Shown here: positions 11,175 to 23,620 of the stretch, piece by piece | Layout of the letters: each line of letters opens with the position of its first letter | Position numbering within the stretch: position 1 is the stretch's first letter | Source of the DNA: Sanguinoderma infundibulare | Taxonomy: Eukaryota > Basidiomycota > Agaricomycetes > Polyporales > Polyporaceae | NCBI GenBank assembly: GCA_032821775.1 | Contig: JAVLRN010000005.1 | Location: 2,232,001 to 2,296,000 of the forward strand | Direction of reading: 5' to 3' | Length of the DNA: 64,000 bases | Notes under the pieces: generated by a model | What the model was told of the DNA's origin: nothing | What the model saw: only the letters and a program-made list of their open reading frames with translations | The model's database searches: none | Translations under genes and position numbers: made by a program

Positions 11175-12384
11175 TCAGCCGCCGTTTGCTGGCACACCCT
11201 GCCACAGTCCGTAGCTCTTCCCGGGAGTTGTTTGCCAAAGCCGGATCGTGCCGTCCTCTGCAAAGAGCATGTCAGCGAAAACACAGCCAAGACGCGTAGG
11301 CACATGGCAGCGCAGTCAAGGGATTGAAACAAGGACGAACGCACCGCTTCCGCTCGCGAACATCTCACCATCTGGACTGAACTCGACGCAGTGGACGGGG
11401 CCGTGGTGCCCCTTGAGAACTTCACATTCTTCACCCGCAACGTCGTGTATCCGAACCCACTCATCACTGGTGCTACCCGTGATGAAGCGATCCTGCAGGA
11501 TAGGGTGGATAGATGCGGAGGATGGCGCGTACGGAAGCGTTAGACTGTGCGTTTGAGGCCCGTTCAATAACGCTGGGATGAACGAGACGGTCTTTCCCGA
11601 AGTGACGACCAGCCTGTTCGTCTGTGGCGAGAGCTCCATTGAGGTGATCGGGTTTGGGAAATTGAGACTCGTCGAGATGGTTCGTGTCCGGAGATCCCAC
11701 CACCTGTCATGATATCAATGTTGGAAATTACGATCGAGTGGGGAAGTATAAAGCAAGATCTCACTTGATCAGTCCGTCCTCTCCTGCGGTGACACCGGTA
11801 TGGTCTCCGACCCAGACGACGCTCTTGACTGTGCCCTCATGCGATAGGGCGCCGGGAGTGTCCACGAGGAAATCGGGTTCGGCGTCGGGACGGCCGAGAT
11901 CGAACATTCGGACCTTCTTCTCTTGGCCGCCGCTGAGCAGATGGGAGGCACTTGGGGAAAGGGCGACGCTTCGGACGATGTGATTGTGGGGGAAGGACTG
12001 GAGACACTCGCCGCTGTAGGTGTCCCAGATTTTGCTGCGAAAAAGGAAAACGGTTCAGGAACGGCGCCACGGAGAAGACAACCCACGCGGGAGACGTGTG
12101 TGTATGGAAAAGTCATGGACAGGCACGTACGCTGTGAAATCTGCGCTGCCCGACGCGGCGCGCGAAGTGTCTGGCGAAAGCTTGCTGCTCCACACCGCGC
12201 CCTTGTGTCCGATGAAAGTGCCAATCCAGTCGCCGGTCCATTCGCGGAGCATGGGGCTTCCATCTTTACAGCTAGAGATCAACACGTACGTCCCATCGTC
12301 CTGGAGAGGGGAGAAGGAGAGGTGCGTGACGGGTCGCGTGTGGCCGGGCGCGACAAGTGGGACAACCTTGTATGGGAGGGCCAT
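11175..12384 (-). CDS. STRAP/UNRIP-like WD40-repeat protein
   Basis: A seven-blade WD40 propeller protein orthologous in appearance to animal STRAP (serine-threonine kinase receptor-associated protein), which scaffolds the SMN complex and signalling. The first exon from ATG 12384 contains GHTRPVTHLSFSPL, SSCKDGSPMLREW and GDWIGTFIGHKGAVW, which closely match the STRAP signature. Later exons give repeats such as HNHIVRSVALSPSASHLLSG, GHHGPVHCVEFSPDGEMFAS and a final EDGTIRLWQTTPGKSYGLW before the stop at 11175-11177. About 340 aa with four or five short introns. It lies inside the left arm of the NYN-SulP duplication but has no copy in the right arm. The molecular role in fungi is inferred. 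Confidence 0.9.
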
Positions 12385-14641
12385 AATTGGAGGTCGTGGC
12401 TAGGGTATGGCGGTCGTGGTCGTGGTCGTTACGCAGGCGCACTGCGCACTGGGTCTAGGGATGAAGAATGGCTGCTGGCGAAAAAGAAATGTACAGGCGG
12501 CGTGTCCGAGGCAGAGCTGAGAAGGCAATCGACGATGCGCCTGCCTCTCTGCGTTTGATTGTCCTCCATCCCTTTGCCACGTGGACTTCCAAATCCGGCC
12601 GCTAGCGCTCACCACACGCGCCTCCCGCGCTGCTGACTGCTTTCTCCCCTTCCGGCCAGCTTCGGTCATGCACTGTCCGTCCGACCCACCCCCGGCGTGC
12701 TGAATACGTCCGTTCGTGCAGCACAGGTGCTGCAGTCCTGGCAGTGCAACGGGCCCGAGCATCCCAGGCCCTGGGAACGAACGAAACGTCCAGAGCATGA
12801 CAAGCTCGTCGATTAGCTCGCCGCAGGCCCAATGTTCCGGTAGCTTCTGAGAAGGCAGCATCGCGCCATCTTATATAAGGAAGACCATGCCGTCCCTGGA
12901 CCATCCACGAACGTCCACCCTCTCACCCTCAGCCACAACAGCCAGTGAATTCGGAATTCCTCGCATTCACTTCCCAGGTCCTAGCGTCGATCTCGACCAG
13001 CGCAGTACCGCATATATGACACGGTGCGTTAGCCTGCCGTTCCTTTGTCCCTCTACGACCAAGTCCGGTCAAATAACGAGTCAGTGACCGGTTCGATATC
13101 GATGACAGTGTTTAGAGTTACATTGCACTCTCAGGGCGTAGACGAGTCGTCGACCCTGCATCCATGCAATTTTGTCATGCAAGATGGCCTTCCCCGCTGC
13201 TCTGCTGTCCGAATGGAGATCAGTGTACGGGGTAGTCTCCATCTTCTGCAAATGTCCCGTGTTACTCACGTAGTATGCTTTACGCGGGGGAACCAGCTAA
13301 TGCGCGTAGACCAGCATTCGCTCCAAGCCTCTGACGTGCTAACGCGCCTCCCAACCTCATAGCTGCACGACAAGGCTCTATCCTCAGTCCAGAAATCTCC
13401 GTTCATTTCGCACCCTTGCCGTGCCTTGCGATTGCAGTCCGACAAGTCTGTACACGTCGTTGTGTCCAATGCTGCTGTCCCACCCATGACCCCACAGGGT
13501 CCTTAGTACCGTTACAGGTTGACTTCGTTGTTTGGATCCCGATCATACCAAACGTCATTGGCCATTTCGTCATGACGGAACTGCATTGCGTGGCGAGCAC
13601 GACTACGTAGAGTACACCGTTATTTTAAAGACACGAATGTACGCTTCCCCCGCGCGGGCTGCTTGTGATTATTTAGCATCCTACAAGTCATGATTACTCT
13701 CAAATCGCGCTTTTGGTTCAACATTCACACTCACATGGGTTCAACAGCCGACATGTTTCATACTGCGTGTTTGTGCACGTCCGCAACCTGCTACTATTGG
13801 GGGGTGAAATTGATGTTTGCTTGAATCCGTTTAGCGTAAATTTCGCTTATGGCGAGACGTATGAACGTATCGCGACGTTCATGCCGGCGGGGAGGTGCTC
13901 AATGCAGTAGGTCTGATCGCCCCTCTGTGGTTAGCTCCTATTGACGACCCCACGTGGTACATCCCGAGGCATAACGTCGATAAGCTGCATGGCCGTTGTA
14001 CCCCCCATGCTGTTATACTGTTCTACCCTCAGTCTTCCGTAAATCACCATGGCCACGTCCCGTTTGGGACCTAAGGACCGAGACATGGAATACTGGTTCC
14101 TATCTAGGCCCCGGTCGCAGGCGGTTTGTGGGCGTGTTGAACTCGATGCGGACAGCGACGGAACGCGCAAAGCTGTGCACCCTGACGCAAAAGGCAAGTC
14201 ACGTGAATTGGCGCAAGAAGAATGGTAAATGGCGTGCTTTTGAGCGCAGACGATTTCCTGCCCAGCGCAGTCCTCCCCGAGGAGTTGCAGGCCATATGAA
14301 TAATGCGCTCAGCTGTCTTCTCGTCGCTTCGGCCGCACTCATCAAAGTCCTTCTTCTCCCGCTTCGCCAGCTGGATTTGACCACCCCGCGGCGCGCTCCA
14401 GAGAACGCTTCGACGCGCTCCCCGATTCACCTCCACAGCGCGCCCGTTCATCGACGCTCAACCCAGTATTCCATAACGCGGCAAACTTGTCGACAAGGTC
14501 CTGTCATCTATCAGGGGGCTTGCGACATCACCAAATTCGTTCCTGGGTTATTCTCACTCTGGTCCTCTTATCTGGCCCATAAAAAGGCCGCACACGAACT
14601 CTGACCAGCAGCCGCCTTCCTCCCTCGTTCCCTCCCTCGCG
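12385..14641. other. 2.3-kb region without a recognisable gene
   Basis: I find no frame here that continues across splice sites or matches a family. Short frames on both strands are likely chance. The left end should hold the STRAP-like promoter and the right end the SulP promoter. This is the longest gene-free stretch within the NYN-SulP block. Confidence 0.45.
14578..14586 (+). promoter_or_regulatory. TATA-like box of SulP copy 1
   Basis: CATAAAAAG lies about 60 bp before the ATG at 14642 and is followed by a CT-rich leader. The second SulP copy has a TATA element at about the same distance. Confidence 0.5.
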
Positions 14642-17453
14642 ATGGCCTCATCATCGACCTTCGCGAAGGCCAAGAGCTACGGAAAGCGCATCATCGGCCG
14701 GCCTGAAGAGCCTGTGCCGGTCGTTACTGTCAAGAACTGGATCACTGGCTTTCCCATAGATCTGAGACGTGCTGTTCGTCAACTTCCCTCCGCTCCCGTC
14801 GCGTGCTTGCCTCACCCTGCTGTGCTTTTAGCCTCTCAGATATGTGGAGTCTCTATTTCCCATCGTCGGTTGGATCACCCGGTACAGTAAGTTTCCGGAC
14901 GCTCCTCCAGTTAGTTCTCGTGCTAATTCATCGACCAGATCTCGGATGGCTGTACGGCGATGTCATCGCCGGTCTCACTGTCGGCATTGTCGTTGTGCCC
15001 CAGAGCATGTCGTATGCCCAGGTATTTTGCCGTTCTGACCGCTTCATCGTCCAGGGACAGCGTCATTGACAGGGGATGCCGCCCACAGATCGCAACTCTT
15101 CCAGTACAATACGGCCTTTACTCCGCCTTCGTGGGCGTGTTGATCTATTGCGTAAGTTTCGTCTTCCGTCTCCGATTCGCGTCCTTCTAATGTTGGTGTT
15201 TCATGCGCGCTCTGTGCTATTCTAGTTGTTCGCTACGTCCAAGGACGTTTCCATCGGTCCGGTCGCGGTCATGTCCCTCACGGTCTCTCAAATCATTGCC
15301 AGCGTCAACAAGCAGCACCCCGACGAATGGTCCGGCCCGCAAATCGCCACTACGGTAGCCTTCATTTGCGGGTTCATCGTACTCATTATCGGTATTTTGC
15401 GCCTCGGATGGATCGTGGAGTTCATCCCTGCCCCAGCCGTTAGCGGTTTCATGACGGGCTCGGCTATCAGCATTGTCGCCGGTCAAGTCCCCGCTCTACT
15501 TGGCGAGACCGGTTTTAAGTATGTCACTTTCACCATTATGGCCGTCACAGAGTCGTGCTTGACATTTGGTGTTAGTACTCGCGCGGCAACATACGAGGTC
15601 ATCATCAACTGCCTCAAGTTCTTACCCACCGCGAAGCTTGATGCTGCCTTCGGTATCACAGGTCTCGTCTCCTTGTACCTCATCCGGATTGTCTGTGACT
15701 ACTTGGGAAGCCGCTACCCTCGCAGGAGTGAGTGGTCCCATTGCCTCTTTTTCATTTTTTCTTAATGTTTCATCCTGCAGGGCGGCTGTTCTTCTTCCTT
15801 TCGGTGTTCAGAAACGCTTTCGTTATCATCGTCTTGACTATCGCATCCTGGTTGTACTGCAGAGACCACAAGAGCAAGTCTGGTAAATACCCCATCAAGA
15901 TCTTGCAGACCGTCCCTCGCGGCTTCCAGCATGTCGGCCCTCCCAACATTGACAAGAGTCTCGTCTCGGCGGTCGCTTCGCAGATCCCAGTAGCGACGAT
16001 CATCTTGTTGCTCGAGCACATCGCGATTTCGAAATGTAAGTATTCGCCGTTTCGTTCATTTGACTGATACTCATGGGGCACTAGCCTTCGGTCGGTTGAA
16101 CGGGTACAAGATCAACCCCAACCAAGAGTTGATCGCAATTGGTGTTACGAACCTCATCGGTACGGTTTTCGGTGCTTACCCTGCCACTGGTTCGTTCTCG
16201 CGCTCGGCACTCAAGTCCAAGTCTGGCGTTCGCACCCCTGCTGCGGGTATCCTCACCGCAATCGTCGTCATCGTCGCCCTGTACGGTTTGACTCCCGCCT
16301 TCTACTGGATTCCGAGCGCCGGTCTCGCCGCCATCGTCATTCATGCTGTCGCGGACCTGGTCGCCAGCCCTAAGCAGGTCTACTCCTTCTGGCGCGTATC
16401 CCCCCTCGAGTTCCTTATCTGGAGCGCTGCAGTTCTCGTCACCGTCTTCTCATCCATCGAGAACGGCATCTACACCTCTATCTGTGCATCCCTCGCGCTC
16501 TTGCTCATCCGCATCGCCCACCCTCGCGGCTACTTCCTCGGCAAGGTCACCCTCCACGAGCGCCAGAACCCTTCGGAAGTTCGCGAGGTGTACGTTCCCC
16601 TCCAGGAGCGTCCTGGCATTCTCGCTCCCATCAAGGTCACTCCCCCCGCGCCCGGTGTGATCGTGTATCGGTTCGAAGAGAGCGTGCTTTACCCCAACAC
16701 GTCCCTGCTCAACGATGCCCTTGTCGATCACGTCAAGAAGTACACCCGCAGGGGGATCGACATGAGCCAGATCCGGATGAGGGACAGGCCCTGGAACGAT
16801 CCTGGCCCGAAGCCCGGTCAGGACGAGAACGCCGAGAACCTTGCGAAGCCGGTTCTGCACGCGATCGTCCTCGACTTCTCCGGAGTGTAAGTCTAGTACG
16901 CTCTTTTGACGTCGGCGCTGTCGTGCTGATCGCGCCATGAACAGCTCACATATCGATACAACCGGCGTGCAATTGCTCATCGACACACGGAACGAAGTCG
17001 AGCGCTGGGCGGACAAGAAAGTCGAGGTGAGCTCTCTCCGTCTGCGAATCAGGGTGCTAGTGCGCACACTGACATGTGCGTCCGTACCCTGCCCAGTTCC
17101 ATTTCGCTACGATCCTCTCGCCGTGGATCCGTCGCGCGCTCATTGCCGGCGGGTTCGGTATTGGCTCGCCGTTGTCCAGGGGACCGACGGAGATCGCTCC
17201 TGTCGTTCCTTACCGCGGAGGCCGCAAGCAGCTCGGTGACCCACAAAAGGCTGCCGACGTCGAGGCGATCGAGGAGACTGCCAAGGAGGAGGAGGCGGCC
17301 GTGGTGCCAGAGGACACGCCCTTCATCCACTTTGACCTTGCCTCGGCGGTGCACGCTGCGGAGGCGGGTCTTGCGGTCGGGGACTCCAGGTCCGAGTCGG
17401 AGCATTCAAACTGGGCTAAGTCGCCCACAACCAAGACGGGGGTCGTAGAGTGA
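14642..17453 (+). CDS. SulP/SLC26 sulfate permease with STAS domain, copy 1
   Basis: Plasma-membrane sulfate transporter. The N-terminal cytosolic part leads into LGWLYGDVIAGLTVG and VPQSMSYAQ, the SulP signature. The membrane core follows, with FATSKDVSIGPVAVMS, FIPAPAVSGFMTGSA, NGYKINPNQELIAIGVTN and GAYPATGSFSRSAL. The STAS domain spans the last third (VLDFSGV, SHIDTTGVQLLIDTR), then an acidic tail to the stop at 17453. The first intron must be read in phase 0 with donor gttcgt (starts 14774, ends 14831) to keep YVESLFPIVGW in frame; the paralogue uses the same gttcgt donor. Protein about 750 aa with seven or more introns. It is a paralogue of 19165-22040, and the two converge on TACO1. 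Sulfate is the family's usual substrate; other anions are possible. Confidence 0.93.
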
Positions 17454-17790
17454 AGCCAAAAATGTTTTGAATTCATGATCATCATCTTTGTGTCGGAAAC
17501 CAACTAACTACTACTAACACACAATCGTCACGATCTTAATGCCTTTTGTAAATTAGAGTATAACGCTGATGAAATTTGTATGTCCTGTGCACATCTTTAC
17601 AACTGAAATGAAGTACTATTCCACGTTCAACGGTAGAACCAAGAACGATTTGGAAGAGTTGGTTAACGTGTCTAAGTGCGGCCCGGTTACGGTCGCGACG
17701 TCATAGACCCTGTTTTGAGGTTAGGGGTTGCCACAAGGACGTCAGGAAGCGCCGACAGTTTCCTTGGCTGCCAACGGTGTACTCGACTGC
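17454..17790. other. Short intergenic region between SulP copy 1 and TACO1
   Basis: 3' flank of SulP copy 1 and presumed promoter of the TACO1-like gene. No open frame or clear TATA box. Confidence 0.5.
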
Positions 17791-18989
17791 ATGCTTGCTC
17801 TCCGACAACTTAGGCCTCGACCTTTGCACTTCCGGAGTCTTCACTCCACACCACTATGTCTTTCTGGTCATAACAAAGTCCGTGTATAATGTCTCTTAAA
17901 ACTCTGCAGCCAACGCTGACCCGGAGCGTATAGTGGTCGAAAATCAAGCAAAAGAAGGGTGCCAACGACCTTCAAAAGGGAGCACTCTACAGTAGGACAT
18001 ACAAGGTACGCGCTCGCATTCAGAGTGTATTATTTCCCCGCTGAGTTCCGTCTTCCAGGAAATTGTGCTTGCAGTCCGAAGTGTGTTGCTTCTCGTTCAA
18101 TTACATAGCGGGCCTGACGAGGTTCTTGTGCAGATGGTGGCGGCCCAGATGCCGAGCAGAACACCTCGCTGGCAGCCGCATTGCGGCGTGCCAAGGAGGC
18201 AGGCGTTCCAAAGGACAACATTGAGAATGCCTTGAAGAAGGTATGTCACCGCCGACTTCACCTCGGCTTTTCCGCAGACGTGTGCGTCGTACATAGGCTG
18301 CTGGTGGGAAGGACAAGGGCGACACGCACCTCACGTTCGAAGTCATGGGACCTGGATCTGTGGGTATGATCGTGTGAGTGTTTTCTTTTTACGAGTGGAG
18401 AGTGCCGGCGCGTCCTGAAACTTTGAAGAGAATGCCTTACGGATAACCCCAACCGCACTGTAAAGTTCCTGAACAGCATACTCAAGGACAACGGGTAAGC
18501 GCTGAGCGTGAACTACGTCCCAGTTCATGTCGTTAACTGTCGTTCAGTGGTCGTATGGCCGATGTCAAGTTCCTCTTCAAGCGAGAAGGTCGCGTGAAGT
18601 TTGCGTTTGACGATGGGCCTGATGCCGAGATGGACGTGGACAGGCTCGCCGACATAGCCTTAGTTGAGGAAGACGCCGAGGACTTCCAGGTTGACGATCA
18701 AGAAGATGGAACTGTACATGTCGAGGTTCGTCTGGCTCGTGATGTGGCTCCCCTCGACTTTGGTTGACCCGCAACACAGTTCAAATGCGCACCGTCATCT
18801 TTGCATAAGCTCACGTCCGCGCTCGGTGCGCTGAAGTTAGGAGAGCTGGTGCACAGCGACCTGGTTTATGCTCCTCTGGAGCCACTGACGGAGTTGGATG
18901 ATGAGACTGGAGAAGCCCTGGACAAGCTCGTACAAGCTATCGAGGATGCTGACGACACGCTCAAGGTATGGACAGCTGCAGACGACTAG
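17791..18989 (+). CDS. YebC/TACO1-like mitochondrial translational activator
   Basis: Family role: mitochondrial TACO1 relieves ribosome stalling during synthesis of mtDNA-encoded proteins such as COX1. ATG 17791 opens a basic leader (MLALRQLRPRPLHFRSLHST) typical of a mitochondrial presequence. SGHNK is then spliced to WSKIKQKKGANDLQKG, the YebC N-terminal signature. Further exons give GGPDAEQNTSLAAALRRAKE, AGVPKDNIENALKK, GDTHLTFEVMGPG, NPNRTVKFLNSILKDNGG and a final domain ending VWTAADD. About eight small exons, roughly 270-280 aa. The gene sits at the centre of symmetry between the two inverted SulP copies. Its stop is only 176 bp from the stop of SulP copy 2 on the other strand. Confidence 0.93.
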
Positions 18990-19164
18990 AAGGCGTCATT
19001 CATCCTGCTTGTGAGTCCCGTCCCTGTAGCACATCAGCTTGTGCCCATGTAATGAAGTAACCACAGCCTTCTTAGTCTTCCATTCATACTATAGACGTTA
19101 CAAGACATAGATAAGTCGTATAATTACACATACCTAGGGCAACATGATTTACTTCACAGCCAAT

Positions 19165-22040
19165 CTAGTCGTCTTCATCGCCCTTGATGGGACCGACATC
19201 GATGATGGACGGCGTACGACAGAGCCCCTTCTCTGCCGCCTTGACGGCAGACTCCAGGTCCAGGTGGAAGAAAGGCGTGTCAGGCAGCATCATCAGCGCA
19301 GCCCCATTCGGCGGCGACCGCACTGTCTGTTCGCTAGAGGACCGTGCGCTGACACCAGCGATTGGGGAGCCACCTAGAACGGCCTCTGGGTCGTCCTCCC
19401 GCTCAGCCACGTCCGTGTCGCGCGGTGTGTGCTCGGGGTCGGCGATGTATTGGTCGTGATAGCGTGTGACGGGTGCGATCTCCTCGTGGAAGTGGGCAGA
19501 TGTCTCGTTGCCGCGAATACCGAAGCTACCAGCGATGAGCGCACGGCGGATCCAAGGGGATAGAACGGTAGCGAAATGGAACTACGGGATGTCGGTCAAC
19601 GTACGTTTCATAAGAAAAGTTGGAGGGGGAAGGGGGCTTACCTCGACAGGACGGTCAGCCCACCTCTCGACTTCGGTTCGGGTGTCGATCAACGCCTGGA
19701 CCGCAGTGGTGTCGATGTGAGAACTGTCATTGCCTATTAGCGCGATTGCGGTGATGGTGCGGGAGTTTACAAAAGAGGGAATAGAGCTTACACCGTGGAA
19801 AAGTCGAGGACGACGGCATGCAGCAGCGGTTTCCTCGCGTTTTCCTCGGCCGCGGAGTCTGAGTTCTTGCCAGGGTCGTTCCACGGCCTCTGGCTCGCGC
19901 GGACGCCAGTCATATCCTGTCCCCGCTTCGTGTTCTCCTTGACGTAATCGACGATGGCGTCGTTCACCAGGGACGAGTTCGGGTACAGGAAGCTCTCCTC
20001 GAAGCGGTAGACGACGATCCCGGGAGAAGGCGGGTAGACCTTCACCTGGGGGTTCATGAGGAACTTGTTCGGCTTGAGCGGGATGTACACGTCGCGCGAG
20101 CTCGCCTCCTTGGTGTTGTGCAGCCGGACTCGCCCGAGGAAGTACCCGCGCGGACGCGCGATCCGGATGAGGAGCAGCGCGAGGGAGGCGGCGATCGAGG
20201 TGTAGATGCCGTCCTCGATCGTGGCGAAGACGGTGACGAGGACGGAGGCGAACCAGATGACGAACTCGATGGGGGAGACGCGCCAGAAGGAGTAGACCTG
20301 CTTGGGCGACGCGACGAGGTCGGCGACGGCGTGGATGATGACGGCCGAGAGGCCCGCGGAGGGGATCCAGAAGAAGGCTGGCGTGAGGCCGTACAGCGCG
20401 ACGATGACGACGACGGCGCTGAAGAGGCCGGACGCGGGAGAGCGCACGCCCGACTTGGACTGGAGGGCGGAGCGGGAGAAGGACCCGGTGGCGGGGTAGG
20501 CCCCGAAGAGCGTGCCGATGGTGTTGGTGACACCGATGGCGATGAGCTCCTGATTCGGGTTTATTTTGTAACCATTCACCCTGCCAAACGCTGGTTTACA
20601 GCAGCGTGTCAAAACCGAATACGCTAGGAGTTGCTTCCCTGAAGAGGCGTACGTACACTTCGATATGGCGATATGCTCCAGGAACAGAATGATCGTGGCC
20701 ACCGGAAGCTGTGGGGCGAGCGCCTTGACGAGCTCCGTGTCGATCGTGGGTTGACCGAGGTGCTTGAACCCACGGGGAACGTTCTGGAGGATCTTGATGG
20801 GGTACTTGCCGTTGCCGCCATGTCTGCGGCAGTACAGCCAGGACGCGAACGTGAGGACGACGATGACGAACGCGTTGCGGAAGACGGAGAAGAAGAAGAA
20901 CCACCGGGCTGCAGGCACCCGATCTGCGTCAGCCGCGAAGGTTTCACCGCTCAAAGAACGAGAACGTGGGACGGACCTCGGGAGGGATACCGGCGGGAAA
21001 GTCGCTCGCACGCCCAGCGAATGATGTACAGGAATACGAGACCTGTGATCCCGAACGCAGCATCTAATTTCGTCCGAGGGAGGCCTTTGAGAGTATTAAT
21101 GAACACCTTGTAAGTTGCCGCTCGGGTGCTGCCGGGGAAAGGCGTTCAGGGTTCATTTCGCGGACGGACGGAACGCGTGCGGGTGACTCACTCGAAGCCG
21201 CTGATCCCCATGAGGCCAGGCAGCTGTCCGGACACGATGTTGAGCGCGGATCCTGTCATGAAGCCGCTGACGGCGGGCGCGGGGATGAACTCGACGAGCC
21301 AGCCGAGGTGGAGGAGGCCGATTCCGAGGACGATGAAGCCACAGATGAAGGCGACGGTAGTCGCGATTTGAGGGCCGCTCCACTTGTCGGGGTGGATGTC
21401 GTTGACGTATTTGATGATCTGGGCGACAGTGAGAGACATGACGGCCACGGGTCCGATGGACACGTCCTTAGAAGTCGCGAAGAACTGTGGTTGAGTTAGC
21501 GTGGAGCCGAAGAGCGGGAAGCGATAGGAAGCAGTGCGGAGAAGCACGATGCCGTTAACTTACGCAGTAGACTAAGACGCCGACAAAGGAAGAATAGAGA
21601 CCATATTCAGGGGGGAGGGTGGCGATCTGTGGGGGTGGTCTTAGCGAGGTCGTCGGGGACGGGAAGCAGCATGAACTGACCTGAGCATATGACATGCTCT
21701 GGGGAACGAGCACGATGCCGACGGTCAAGCCTGCGATGATGTCCCCGCTGAACCATCCGAGGTCTGCCAGACGATGGTCAATGGCAGATGGACACCGAAA
21801 CGCGGACACTTGGACTCACTGTACCGAGCAATCCAGCCAAAGATGGGGAAGAGACTGGTCACATATGCTATTGCCTAGCAGCGAGGTCAGCCTGGAGGAC
21901 AACGAAGGATGAGGAGGACGAACGCGTTGTAGAGGGTCCCGACTGATGTTCCCAGCCCAGTCCTGCGGGGAGATGACGTGTACCTCCTCGTCGGACGCCC
22001 CGACGAGACGCTTGCAGGCGTTCGTGATCTTTGCAAGCAT
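19165..22040 (-). CDS. SulP/SLC26 sulfate permease with STAS domain, copy 2
   Basis: Paralogue of 14642-17453. From ATG 22040 the protein starts MLAKITNACKRLVGASDEE, then runs through YVTSLFPIFGWIARY, VPQSMSYAQ, FATSKDVSIGPVAVMS, FIPAPAVSGFMTGSA, NGYKINPNQELIAIGVTN and SFWRVSPIEFVIWFAS, to a STAS domain and an acidic tail. Core segments are roughly 80% identical to copy 1 by eye. The first intron is phase 0 with donor gttcgt, as in copy 1. The last coding exons read DSSHIDTTAVQALIDTRTE, then the tail to the stop at 19165-19167. The coding sequence is noticeably more GC-rich at third positions than copy 1. Likely a high- or low-affinity partner of copy 1, but affinity cannot be told from sequence. 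Confidence 0.93.
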
Positions 22041-23620
22041 GGCTGCGGGGAAGGGGGGCCGGGAAACACAACTCGAACGGGCTCGTCCATCCGCCTTATA
22101 AGTGGCAGGCTGTGTAATATAGGATGGCTTACGAGAAGGGTCCGAGATCACCTCAGCGAGCTATTGGATGAACCGAGATCAGGCCCGTGTCTGTCTCAGA
22201 CCAGGCTGGGACAAGCTTGGGGGCAGCGCACCACCATCGTCCCTGAGCCTGTGCTGCCATGTCCGGCGGAAGCGAACACTGGCACGAACGAGAGCGCGGG
22301 GAATGCGCATGCCAGAGGTGCCCTGAAGGGGAGTGTGAGAAACGCAGCAAACAGGCCAGACGTCTGACAAACGGCGCACAACGCCCGCACACACACCTTT
22401 CTGCGCCGAATTGTCACCGACAATGGGGGCCAGGAGCTGGCGCGGACGGTCGGAGCGAATCGGTAGCCATACATTCCTCGTCATGTCCCGTTTAGGAAGC
22501 CGCTGTCGTTCAGTCTGCGCCACCACTCAGGCGCCCGTGCGGCACGCCCCACCATTGCCAAGCGCACATCCCAACCTCGAATCGCACATCGACAGTCTCC
22601 ATATGTTTTTTCCACGCCAATTCTGTTTTTCACATACGCCCCGTCTCGACACGTCTCGTCTGACAGCCGTCCTAGCCGTACTCGCAATACGACCCCGCCC
22701 ATATGCTGCAACTTATCGCACCAGCCGTTCGGATGCGTCGATGATGCGTGGTTCGCGCCCACGCCCAGGGAGGACGGTCGCCCTTGCTTGACACATGCCG
22801 GCATGGGACGTGCTCGCTGTTTGATTGGCGTAGAAGAACCTCGAAGGTAATCAAAAACTAACGCTATTGATCCGGCGGGCACTGTCAACATGCAAGTATT
22901 ATGAAGGCTTATAATCGCGGTGAACTGTTCCTCGCGGCTGCGTTCGCAGCGGGCCGGGAAGCCAACCCTGTTTCCACTCCTAGCATCTCGTCCGGAGTAC
23001 GAATCCGAACGCTCTTTCATGCCGGAAATGGCCAGCTAGCGGCCTGGTGTCTATGCACCCTCGGAAGCCGGCCGACTGCGCGATTGAATCAGCCTCGTTC
23101 CAGCTGATGTTCCGTTGACGGAACGGCACGTATGCTCGTGGCTTGCACGAAATGAATGGTCGCTTGCATGGTAGCCGAGGACCAATGTGTCAGTAACCAA
23201 CCACACCCATACTGTACGCCCATCATATGATCAAGCGCCCAAGCCGCGGCGCGAGCGGGTTCGACCTAGAGAAGTACATGTCCACACGATCCTCGGCCTG
23301 TGGCTCCGTCTGTCGACACCATTGGTTCCCATAATTGGTCTCGAGCGTCGCGGGACGCGGAACGAGGGGGGTAACGTTACTTGCAGGGAAGCGGAAGCCA
23401 GTCAAAATACACGCGGTAGAAATAGAGTAATACACAGATTGATATGCATACAACGCGGTCTAGAAGCCTTCCCCGCGCGAGACGTTATACAGCAACCTCC
23501 AAAAAACTCACAGGCCAACATGTCCACAAGCCGGATGATCATGCCCCGCAGCGTGCGGAGAGACATATTAACCAGGACTCGGCCTGCGCAACGAGCGCCT
23601 CGACGTCAAACCTCGATGCT
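22041..23620. other. Intergenic region between SulP copy 2 and NYN copy 2
   Basis: Upstream of SulP copy 2 and downstream of NYN copy 2. No supported gene. It corresponds in position to the 10.7-14.6 kb stretch of the other arm, but no STRAP-like remnant was recognised. Confidence 0.45.
22095..22104 (-). promoter_or_regulatory. TATA box of SulP copy 2
   Basis: On the minus strand CTTATAAGG lies about 55-60 bp upstream of ATG 22040, matching the position of the TATA-like element of SulP copy 1. Confidence 0.5.

Noticed and set aside
13713..13910. Short frame ending in CSMQ, a CaaX-like end as in fungal pheromone precursors
   Set aside because: The body does not resemble a pheromone precursor, the CaaX is weak, and there is no mating-type context nearby.
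20118..20627. Asp/Glu/Gly-rich 169-codon plus-strand frame
   Set aside because: Exact antisense of the conserved SulP copy 2 membrane core; composition is that of a reverse-complement shadow.
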